Shown here: positions 54,450 to 63,000 of the stretch, piece by piece
Numbering within the stretch: the stretch's first letter is position 1
How the letters are laid out: each line of letters opens with the position of its first letter
Assembly: GCF_004519405.1 (NCBI RefSeq)
Contig: NZ_SGWI01000001.1
Coordinates: forward strand, 744,001-808,000
DNA from: Pseudomonas sp. BCA17
Lineage (GTDB): Bacteria > Pseudomonadota > Gammaproteobacteria > Pseudomonadales > Pseudomonadaceae
Direction: 5' to 3'
DNA length: 64,000 bases
Notes under the pieces: model-generated
The model's database searches: none
What the model saw: the letters and a program-made list of their open reading frames with translations, nothing else
What the model was told of the DNA's origin: nothing
Made by a program: the position numbers and the translations under genes

Positions 54450-56591
54450 ATGGTTTTGCGTTTTCGTCCCGTCGTCCGTTCTCATTTTGCCCTCGGCTTG
54501 CTGCTCAGCGGCGGTATCGGCAATAGCCTGGCGGCTGAAATAGAGCTGCCGGCGGTGCAGGTCCAGGGCCAGGAAGTATCCGGTTACCGCAGCGACACGG
54601 CCTCGGTCGGCGGCTTCGCCGAGGCGCCACTGCTGGACACCCCGGCTTCGATCACGGTGATCAACGCCAGCATGCTCAAGGACCAGCAGGCCCGCCTGCT
54701 CAGCGAAGTGCTGCGCAACGACGCTTCGGTGGGCGACAGCTATGCGCCCATCGGCTACTACGAAAACTTTGTGGTACGTGGCTTTTCGCTGAACGCGGCG
54801 AGCAGCTACAAGATCAACGGGCGCACCGTCACCGGCGAGCAGAACGTCGCCCTGGAAAACAAGCAGCAGGTGGAAGTACTCAAGGGACTGGCCGGGTTGC
54901 AGAGCGGCATCTCCGAGCCCGGCGGCGTGATCAACTATGTGACCAAGCGCCCGGAGGATGTGCGTTCGGTCACCGTTTCCAGCGACGACCGGGGCAGCGG
55001 TTATGTCGCCTCCGACATCGGTGGCTGGTTCGGCAGCGAACAGCAATTCGGTCTGCGCGCCAACGTGGCCCATGAAGACCTGCACACCTACGTGGAGCAT
55101 GCCAACGGCCAGCGCGATTTTGTGTCCCTGGCCTTTGACTGGAATATCAGCCCCGATGCCGTGCTGCAACTGGATGCGGAATACCAGAACAAGCAGCAGC
55201 GCTCGGTTCCGGGCTATCAACTGCTCGGAGGCACCGAGGTGCCCCATGATGCTTCGCCCAGAAAACTGCTCGGCCATCAAAGCGGCGGCCATCAGGTCGG
55301 TATCGATTCGTTGAACCTCAACGGCAAGTTCGCGTACCGCTTCAGCGATCAGTGGACAGGCAGCGTCAGCGCAGCACGCAGCAAGGTGGTGATTGACGAT
55401 TACAGCGCCTTTGCCTGGGGCGGCGACACGACGGGCGTCGGCAACTATTTCTCGGCGCAAGGCGATTACGGCATCTACGACTACCGCAGCCCCGACGACA
55501 CGCGCCGCAATGATGAAGTGCAAGCGGACATGACCGGGCTGTTCGACACAGCGGGGCTGGGCCATGAGCTGACCTTCGGCACCAGCGCGTTCCGACGGGT
55601 GATCGACAAGCGCGAACCGGTCAACGCGTACATTGGCAGCGGCAATATCAACGAAGAGGCCCCGAGCTTCGCACCCACCGACGCGCCGTTGAACGACAGC
55701 CACCGTAACCTCGACAGCCGCCAGTACGGCCTGTTCGTCACCGACCGTATCCGTTTCAACGAACAATGGCAGACCCTCATCGGCGGCCGTGAAGTGCGCC
55801 TGGATGAGAAGGCCTTCGACAGCGATGGCAACCAAGCGCGCCATACCCGGCAGTCTGTGTTTCTGCCCCAGGCGTCGTTGATCTATAAACCGATTGAAAA
55901 CATCTCGCTGTACACCAGCTACAGCAAGGGCCTGTCCCTGGGCGGCACGGCACCGTGGTTTGCGAGCAATGCCTATGAAACCCTGGCGCCGACCACGTCG
56001 CGGCAAATCGAAGCCGGTGTGAAGTACGACTGGCGTCGCATCAGCTTCGCCGCCGCCGTGTTCCAGACGCGCCAGGCCTATCAGTACGCCAAACCCGAAG
56101 GTGATACGTTCACCTACGTGCAACAAGGTCAGCAACAGAACACCGGGCTGGAGTTGTCAGCCAACGGCTGGGCCACCGACCGTCTGCAAATCGCCAGCAG
56201 CGTGGCGGCGATTCGTGCCAGGGTGAACGGCAGCGGCACGCCGGACTATGAAGGTCATCAAGCGATCAACGTGCCCAAGCTGCGCGCCAGTGTGTACGCC
56301 GACTATGCCTTGCCCTGGGTAAACGGCCTGGCGGTACTCGGCGGCGTGCAATACAGCGCCAGCAAATACGCCAATCGCACCGGCAATGTGGAGGTGGGGG
56401 ATTATGCGGTGGTCAACATCGGCAGCCGCTACACCACCCGGTTCGACGGCTATGAAACGGTGTTTCGCCTGAGCGTCGACAACCTGTTCGACAAGCGCTA
56501 CTGGCGCGACGCGGGCGAGTACATGGGCGATGACTACGTGTTCCAGGGCGCGCCCCTGACGGCGCGCCTGAGTGCCTCGGTCAACTTCTGA
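54450..56591 (+). CDS. TonB-dependent siderophore receptor
   Basis: This outer-membrane receptor has 713 residues counted from the ATG at 54450. A signal peptide (to NSLAAE) is followed directly by the plug, starting LPAVQVQGQEVSGYRSDTAS with LLDTPASITVINASMLKDQQ and GYYENFVVRGFSLNAASSYK. A 22-strand barrel ends YVFQGAPLTARLSASVNF with terminal Phe. The RxxGG-like SEPGGVINYVTKRP is diagnostic of siderophore receptors. No N-terminal signalling domain is present, so it does not use sigma/anti-sigma surface signalling. The ligand is unknown. No Fur box was identified upstream. Confidence 0.88.
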   Translation: MVLRFRPVVRSHFALGLLLSGGIGNSLAAEIELPAVQVQGQEVSGYRSDTASVGGFAEAPLLDTPASITVINASMLKDQQARLLSEVLRNDASVGDSYAPIGYYENFVVRGFSLNAASSYKINGRTVTGEQNVALENKQQVEVLKGLAGLQSGISEPGGVINYVTKRPEDVRSVTVSSDDRGSGYVASDIGGWFGSEQQFGLRANVAHEDLHTYVEHANGQRDFVSLAFDWNISPDAVLQLDAEYQNKQQRSVPGYQLLGGTEVPHDASPRKLLGHQSGGHQVGIDSLNLNGKFAYRFSDQWTGSVSAARSKVVIDDYSAFAWGGDTTGVGNYFSAQGDYGIYDYRSPDDTRRNDEVQADMTGLFDTAGLGHELTFGTSAFRRVIDKREPVNAYIGSGNINEEAPSFAPTDAPLNDSHRNLDSRQYGLFVTDRIRFNEQWQTLIGGREVRLDEKAFDSDGNQARHTRQSVFLPQASLIYKPIENISLYTSYSKGLSLGGTAPWFASNAYETLAPTTSRQIEAGVKYDWRRISFAAAVFQTRQAYQYAKPEGDTFTYVQQGQQQNTGLELSANGWATDRLQIASSVAAIRARVNGSGTPDYEGHQAINVPKLRASVYADYALPWVNGLAVLGGVQYSASKYANRTGNVEVGDYAVVNIGSRYTTRFDGYETVFRLSVDNLFDKRYWRDAGEYMGDDYVFQGAPLTARLSASVNF

Positions 56592-57029
56592 TTACTTGGG
56601 CATCTTGCGAAAACCCACCGCCAGGCGGTTCCAACTGTTGATCGTGTTGATCGCCAGGCTCAGGTCGACCTGTTCCTGCGGGCTGAACTCGGCAGCGAGC
56701 GCGGTGTAGTCGGCGTCGGCGGCGTGGGTCTGGCTGATCAGGGTCAGGCTTTCGGCCCAGGCCAGTGCGGCGCGCTCACGTGGGGTGAAGAACGGCGTTT
56801 CACGCCAGGCCGACAAGGTGTACAGGCGGCGCTCGGTTTCACCGCCCTTGCGTGCATCGGCGGTGTGCATGTCGAGGCAGAAGGCGCAGCCGTTGATCTG
56901 CGACACGCGCAGGCGCACCAGCTCCAGCAGCGGCAGTTCGATGGACAGTTTGCCGACGGCGGCTTCCAGGGCAAGCATGGCTTTCATGGCATCCGGGGAC
57001 GCGGTGTAGAAATCGGTACGGGCCTGCAT
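56592..57029 (-). CDS. AhpD-like carboxymuconolactone decarboxylase family protein
   Basis: This is a 145-residue helical protein with the redox motif QINGCAFCLDMHTADAR (Cys48, Cys51, His55), the alkylhydroperoxidase AhpD core. LYTLSAWRETPFFTPRERAA and NTINSWNRLAVGFR are typical of the small group often annotated as peroxidase-related. It ends immediately next to the convergent TonB receptor gene (no gap). It probably reduces peroxides via the Cys pair. Confidence 0.87.
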   Translation of the reverse strand: MQARTDFYTASPDAMKAMLALEAAVGKLSIELPLLELVRLRVSQINGCAFCLDMHTADARKGGETERRLYTLSAWRETPFFTPRERAALAWAESLTLISQTHAADADYTALAAEFSPQEQVDLSLAINTINSWNRLAVGFRKMPK

Positions 57030-57122
57030 GGTGATACTCCGGAACGGTGGGATGGGTGAGCAGATTAGTCACCGCGGCGTCCCGGAGAAATAGCCAATTC
57101 GGGCGAAGAACAGGTGACCAAT

Positions 57123-58568
57123 CTACAGCCCACGGTTCCTTAGCCACTGCAGGAATCCGGTCTTCACCGGCGCGACCGGCGTCGCTTGAGTCAGGGTCTG
57201 GGCGGCGTGCAGGCGGAAGTCCAGCAACGCTTTCATGGCCTCGCTGATGTCATGCCGCGCATCCAGGCAAGGCTTGAGGTATTCCTTCTCGACGCGATAC
57301 AGGGTGCAGTAGGTCTTGGCCAGGAAGTCTGCCGGCACCCCTTGATCGGACAGAATCCCCGCCTCGCCAATCACCTCCCCCGGCCCCATGCGCCCGGCTT
57401 CGAATTTATGCCCGTCCTTGGTCAGCATGACCGACACCACACCGGAGGCGACGATGAACAAATGGTCGCTGACCTCTCCCGCCGGCAAGATCATCTCGCC
57501 GCTGCGGAAGGCGTGCAGGACCATGTTCTGGCTGAAGGTGTCCTTTTCTTCCTGGCGCAAGGTGGAGAAGATCGGCGACCGCTCCAGCAACGCCCGGGCC
57601 CCGGAGGCCAACGTCGGCGCGCTGCTTTCGGTGGCGGACAACAGGCTGACACCCGCAGCCTGCAGGTGACGAAACGCCAGGTCATACAGTTGGTTGCGCA
57701 CGTCACGCTTGAGGCCCATGGCGGGCACAAAACCACTGATTTCATACTCGACGCCACCACTGGTCGAGGTCTTGAACGCGACACTGGGTGCCGGCGTGGC
57801 CAGCAACGGCCGGCACCCCAGCATCGCACGCTCCAACGCCTCGATCACAGTTTGCGGGCGCGCATGGGGGCTCACTTGCAGGCTCACTGCCAACCCGAAC
57901 ATGTCCGCCGGGCGTGAAAAATTGATGATCTTGGCCTTGGCCGCCAGGGAGTTGGGGATCACCGCCATGCTGCCCTGGGAGGTTTGCAGGCGTGTGGCGC
58001 GCCAGTCGATATCGGTGACACGCCCTTCGGTGCCGTCGATGGAAATCCAGTCATCCAGTTGATAAGGCTTGGTGGTGTTGAGGACGATCCCGGAGAAGAC
58101 GTCGCTCAAGGTGCTCTGCAGCGCCAGGCCGACGATGATCGCCACCGCGCCGGAAGTCGCGAGCACGCCCTTGACCGGCAGGTCGAGTACGTAGGCCATG
58201 GCGGCGATAATTGCGATCAGGAAAATCACCGCGCCCATCAGGTCCTGCAGCAGTCGCCCGGTATGACCGACCCGCTGCATCATCAAGGTGCCGAGCAATA
58301 CCGTGAGGGTGCGCGCTGCGAACAGCCACCAGCCGATCTGCAGGGCCGTGGCGGCCAGGTGCAAGGCGGTGTCGTCGGCATAGGGGGCCAGTTGCATGGG
58401 GTTCATGCCGTCGTTGAACAGCACGGCACTGAAGACTGCGAAGATCACCAACCGCGCCGCCAGCTTCCAATTGGCCAGGTTGACGGAAATAAGCCGCCAC
58501 ACGGCGATGTCGATAAAGATCAGCGCCAACGCGCAGAGCATTGGGTGATCAGCGATAAATGAGGGCAT
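57123..58568 (-). CDS. MscS-family channel with cyclic-nucleotide-binding domain
   Basis: This is a 481-residue inner-membrane protein. Five hydrophobic segments (about 10-175) lead to the MscS pore and beta domain (VATSGAVAIIVGLALQSTLS, SGIVLNTTKPYQLDDWISID, GRVTDIDWRATRLQT). After the MscS C-terminal part comes a cNMP-binding module at about 335-450 (MILPAGEVSDHLFIVASGVV, GPGEVIGEAGILSDQGVPAD). The combination suggests osmotic gating modulated by a nucleotide or ligand. The start at 58568 has GGAGTC upstream. No partner gene. Confidence 0.87.
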   Translation of the reverse strand: MPSFIADHPMLCALALIFIDIAVWRLISVNLANWKLAARLVIFAVFSAVLFNDGMNPMQLAPYADDTALHLAATALQIGWWLFAARTLTVLLGTLMMQRVGHTGRLLQDLMGAVIFLIAIIAAMAYVLDLPVKGVLATSGAVAIIVGLALQSTLSDVFSGIVLNTTKPYQLDDWISIDGTEGRVTDIDWRATRLQTSQGSMAVIPNSLAAKAKIINFSRPADMFGLAVSLQVSPHARPQTVIEALERAMLGCRPLLATPAPSVAFKTSTSGGVEYEISGFVPAMGLKRDVRNQLYDLAFRHLQAAGVSLLSATESSAPTLASGARALLERSPIFSTLRQEEKDTFSQNMVLHAFRSGEMILPAGEVSDHLFIVASGVVSVMLTKDGHKFEAGRMGPGEVIGEAGILSDQGVPADFLAKTYCTLYRVEKEYLKPCLDARHDISEAMKALLDFRLHAAQTLTQATPVAPVKTGFLQWLRNRGL

Positions 58569-58639
58569 CAAGGCGACTCCAGGGTACATGCCGAGAAGAT
58601 CGCATGAATTGGAGACGTCGGGTATAGCGCCGGATAAAT

Positions 58640-58800
58640 TGTGAGAGCGGGCTTGCTGTGGCGAGGGAGCTTGCTCCCGTTGACTGCGCAGCAGTCTCCG
58701 GCTCTATGGGGGGCGCTTCGCACCCCAGCGCAAGCAAGCTTGCTCGCCACAAAAAAGGCTCCCAGGCCACCACAAGCCCGCTCCCACAAGGGGGTTACTA
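58640..58800. repeat. REP cluster
   Basis: At least three REP-type stems are packed here: GTGGCGAGGGAGCTTGCTCC near 58658, AAGCAAGCTTGCTCGCCAC near 58733-58751, and GGGAGCGGGCTTGTGG (minus strand) near 58775-58790, with AGAGCGGGCTTGCT near 58646. The first type is shared with 7661. It fills the gap between the MscS and pirin genes. Confidence 0.7.
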
Positions 58801-58807
58801 CAGACCG

Positions 58808-59674
58808 TCAGCGTTGCATTTGCCCAAACTTGCCCGACTGGAAGTCCGCAAATGCCTGGTGGATTTCCTGCTCGGTGTTCATCACGAACGGGCCGTGGCC
58901 GACGATAGGCTCGTCGATCGGCTCGCCGCTGAGCAGCAGCACCTTGGCGTCGTCGTTGGCCTCCAGGGTGAGCCGGCTGCCATCGCGCTCGAACAAGGCC
59001 AGTTGGCCTTGGCGCGCGACTTCCTCACCGTTGACCAGCACGGTGCCGCGCAGAATCACCAACGCGGTGTTGCGCCCGGCATGCAGGTCCAGCGTGACCG
59101 TTTTACCGGCGTTGAGGCGCAGGTCCCACACGTCAATCGGCGTAAAAGTGCGCGCCGGGCCTTGGGTGCCGGCGAATTTACCGGCAATCAGGCGCAATTG
59201 CCCGGCACCGTCAGCCAGCGGCAACACCGGAATGTCCCCATCGACGATGGTTTGGTAGCCCGCGTCGGCCATTTTGTCCTTCGCCGGCAAGTTGACCCAC
59301 AGTTGCACCATCTCCAGCGCCCCGCCGCTACGGGCGAAAGCTTCGGAATGGAACTCCTCGTGGAGGATGCCTTTAGCCGCCGTCATCCATTGCACATCGC
59401 CAGGCCCGATTTTGCCGCCGGCACCCGTGGAATCGCGGTGCTCGACTTCACCGTCGTAGACAATGGTCACGGTTTCAAACCCGCGATGGGGGTGCTGGCC
59501 GACACCGCGACGGTGTTCGGTGGGGGTGAAATCGGCAGGGCCTGCGTGGTCCAGCAACAGGAATGGGCTGATGTGCTTGCCCAGGGTGTCGTAGGAAAAC
59601 AGTGTACGCACCGGGAAGCCGTCGCCGACCCAATGGGCGCGAGGGCTGGTGTAGATACCGATCAATTTTTTCAT
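58808..59674 (-). CDS. Pirin-family bicupin protein
   Basis: This is a 288-residue pirin. The N-terminal cupin has GVGQHPHRGFETVTIVYDGE with the metal-binding His pair and HRDSTGAGGKIGPGDVQWMT. AAKGILHEEFHSEAFARSGG supplies further ligands. The C-terminal cupin follows. Bacterial pirins can act as quercetin dioxygenases or as redox-sensing regulators. GGAGGTACACC precedes the ATG at 59674. Single gene in a REP-flanked position. Confidence 0.9.
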   Translation of the reverse strand: MKKLIGIYTSPRAHWVGDGFPVRTLFSYDTLGKHISPFLLLDHAGPADFTPTEHRRGVGQHPHRGFETVTIVYDGEVEHRDSTGAGGKIGPGDVQWMTAAKGILHEEFHSEAFARSGGALEMVQLWVNLPAKDKMADAGYQTIVDGDIPVLPLADGAGQLRLIAGKFAGTQGPARTFTPIDVWDLRLNAGKTVTLDLHAGRNTALVILRGTVLVNGEEVARQGQLALFERDGSRLTLEANDDAKVLLLSGEPIDEPIVGHGPFVMNTEQEIHQAFADFQSGKFGQMQR

Positions 59675-60034
59675 GGTGTACCTCCAAAGTGCATACACCT
59701 TAAATCTGATACCAATTGAGCGCTAGATAGCAATTACAGCTCTTACTGTCCTACATATAAGACAATAGATCGGCTTTCTTGGAAAAACGGTAGCGCAAAA
59801 CAGCGCCTCCATTACGGATGAGCAGTGCAAGCACGGGCTTGGGGCAGCCTTTGTACTGTGCAGTCCGCCGCTGGGTCGGGAGGCGACAGAGGCTATCGAA
59901 ACATCCCACGCAACCGCCGGATAAGCTCTACTCCCCCGCCCTGAAAACCTCTGCAAAGTCCCTCGCCTGATTTCACAGTGCGAGGGATTGCAGATGGTTG
60001 ATCGATTGAAGGCTCCAGTTGAAGGGGCTGTGTT
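59675..60034. other. Intergenic region before the RHS gene
   Basis: No convincing gene is present in these 360 bases. TCCCTCGC (59959-59966) and GCGAGGGA (59980-59987) form an 8-bp stem with a 13-base loop. A 49-codon frame from about 59818 ends just at this stem, which is suggestive of a small gene with terminator, but it has no binding site or family features. Confidence 0.4.
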
Positions 60035-63000
60035 TTGAACCCGGCCATCGGCAGGCTCGCCCTGATCCCGAGGGAGGCGCAGACGGTCGATGTTGAAAGC
60101 GTATTGCGCGGCTTCCGTGAATGCCTGAATACATTTGACGGTTGGGCTGAGAGCTTCTGGAGCTCAGGGGCGCTGGATGTCGAGCAGGTGTTCAAGGCCG
60201 GTGATGAGGTGGCGCTGGTAGCGCCGGCTTCGTCCCAATCACCGAGTTCCACGGTCGCCGTGTGCAAAGCCCAGGGCTCGTTGACCCTGGTGCATATGTT
60301 CGAAAGCACGCAGTTCGTGCCTATCGGCAATACCCCCGTGATGCTGCAAGCCATTGCAGCGGATGGCAGCCCGATGGGGCCACCCCTCCACGACACCATC
60401 GGCCCCAGCGGCATTCTTGAAGTCACAGGGTGCACCCGCGATCAGCGCTATCAAGTCACCTTCTATCCCAACGTTTCCAAGGATCACGTCAAGACGCTGT
60501 ATGCGTCTTATCAGTCGGTGGTCGACCGCTTGGAACTTGGCTTGCGCGAACAGTGGACGAGTACTTTTCAGTCCCAGTGGAAAGCCTACACCGACGCCAC
60601 ACCGCTGAACCGGCGCCGGATGGTGGAGGCATCGTTCGTTAATGGCATCGGCAAGGCGCTCTACAGCCTGTGGGACAACATCACCCAGCTCTATGACCTG
60701 CTCGCCGACATCCCGCTCAACAGCGAAAAGCTGCTGCATTACCTCTCCCAAGCCGAACTCGATGAACTGCTGAAAGTGGGCAAGGACGCCATTGCCCACG
60801 GCCTGCTCGTGCTCAGCGATGAACCGCTTTTGTTTATCTGTCTGTCGGCCATGGTCGCCTGGATACGCATGCTGCCGCCGCCAGACATGTATGAACTGCT
60901 GGGTGAAATCACCGGCGAAGTGTTGATCAACCTGTTTTTGATCTGGGCCACCCGGGGCATGGGCGTGAAGCTTCGACTGGGTGCCCAAGTGCTGGGGCAT
61001 ATCAAGTCCGGGCGAGCGCGCAGCTGGCTGCAAACGCTGGCGGAGCAACTGGTGGGACCACGCCTGGAGCCCCACGCCGAAGCGCTGAAGCCGTTGTTGC
61101 TGGGCAGTGTGGCGACACCGATCAAGACGGTGCCGGTTGGGCCGCTGAAGGCTGGGGATCAGCTGGTTTCCAACCCGGTTCCGGCGGTTCGCAGTAAGTC
61201 GCAAAAGACCGTGCTGGTCAGACAGGAGCCTGTCGACGATGCACCGGTTTCGGCGAAAAACCCACAGGGCGACGCCGCCGCCAGTGCGGACAAGACCGCC
61301 TCCCATGGCTGCCCAGTGTCGATGGTCACCGGCGAGGAATTACTGACCCTCACCGATGGCACGCTGGATGGCGTGTTGCCGTTTGAGTGGACGCGGCTGT
61401 ACCGCACCAGTGCCGTGGAGGTGGATTGCGGGCTGGGGTTTGGCTGGAGCCATGCGCTGGCGCACAGGCTTGCGGTGTCGGGCGATTCGGTGCTGTGGAC
61501 GGACCATGAAAACCGCTCCACTGAGTTCCCACTGCCCACTGAGTTACGGCCTGCAATCACCAATAGCCTGGCCGAAGCGGCGATCTATCTGGGCGCTCTG
61601 CCCGATGAGTTAGTGCTGGCCCAGGCGTTGCGGTTCTACCACTTTCGCGACGGCGTGCTGACCACCATCAGCGATGCGTATGACAACCGGCTGCGCATTG
61701 TGCGGGATCGTTCGGGGCGCATTGAGCGGTTGGACAACGGCGTCGGCCGCTCGCTGTGTTTGCGCTATGAGCTGGGCCGCATCGTGGCGGTGGATTATCA
61801 GGTTCAGCGCGCCAAGGCGCATGAGTCCTTCGCCTGGGTGACAGAGCAGACCGTTGTTTCCTACGCCTATGACGATGCTGGCCGACTGGTGTCGGCGACC
61901 AATGCCGTCGGTGAATGCGAGGTTTACCGGTACGACGATCAGCACGTCATTCTTGAGCGGCAGTTGGCCGGCGGCGCGATTTTCTACTGGGAGTGGGAAC
62001 GGGCGGGCAAGGCGGCGCGGTGTGTCCGGCATTGGGCAAGCTTCTCGCAGATGGACGCGCGTTACGCCTGGGGTGACGACGGCCAGGTCACCGTGCACAA
62101 CGCCGACGGCAGCCAGGAAGTCTACGTGCACGACCAGCGCGCACGCCTGGTGCAGCGTATCGACCCGGACGGTGCCGAGCACTTCAAATCCTATGACGCC
62201 AAAGGCCGGCTGACGGTCGAGCAGGACCCGCTGGGCGCGGTGACGGCGTATCAGTACGACGATGCCGGACGCTTGGTGGCGATGTTTCCGGGGGATGACG
62301 AACCGACGTCCTACGAGCATGACAACGGCTTCGTACGCGTGGTGCGGCGTGGTCAGGCTGTCTGGAAATATGAGCGCAATGATCAGGGCGATGTGACACG
62401 TCGGATCGATCCCGACGGCCACATGACCGACTACAGCTATAACAAGCGCGGGCAACTGACGGCGGTTGGGTATCCCGATCACAGTTGTCATCGGCTGGTG
62501 TGGAATGAACGCGGGCAGTTGCTGGAGGAGCAATTACCCAATGGCGGGATCAAGCGTTATCGCTATGACGACCTTGGGCGGCAGGTGGCGCGTGAGGATG
62601 AGCACGGTGCGCTGACCCAGTACCAGTGGGACAGCGTGGGTCGCCTGGTGCGTGTGGTACTGCCGGGCGGCGCGTGTCGGGAATACAGCTACAACCCCTA
62701 CGGAAAAATCACCGCCGAACGCGACGAAGTCGGCCACGTCACCCGCTACGAATACGCCGACGGCCTGCACCTGATCAGTAGCCGCCTCAATGCCGACGGC
62801 ACCCAGGTCAAGTACCGCTACGACAACGTGCGGTTATTGCTGACCGAAATTGAAAACGAAGTCGGCGAAACCTATCAGCTCGATTACCACCCCAACGGCC
62901 TGATCCAGCAAGAGGTTGGCTTTGACGGCCAGCGTACGGCGTATGCCTACGACCTCAACGGCAACCTGCTGGAAAAGACCGAGCATGGCGACGATGGCAC

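Noticed and set aside
59818-59969. 49-codon ORF ending at the 59959-59987 hairpin
   Set aside because: No ribosome binding site and arginine/proline-rich random-looking product; kept only as a note in the intergenic entry.
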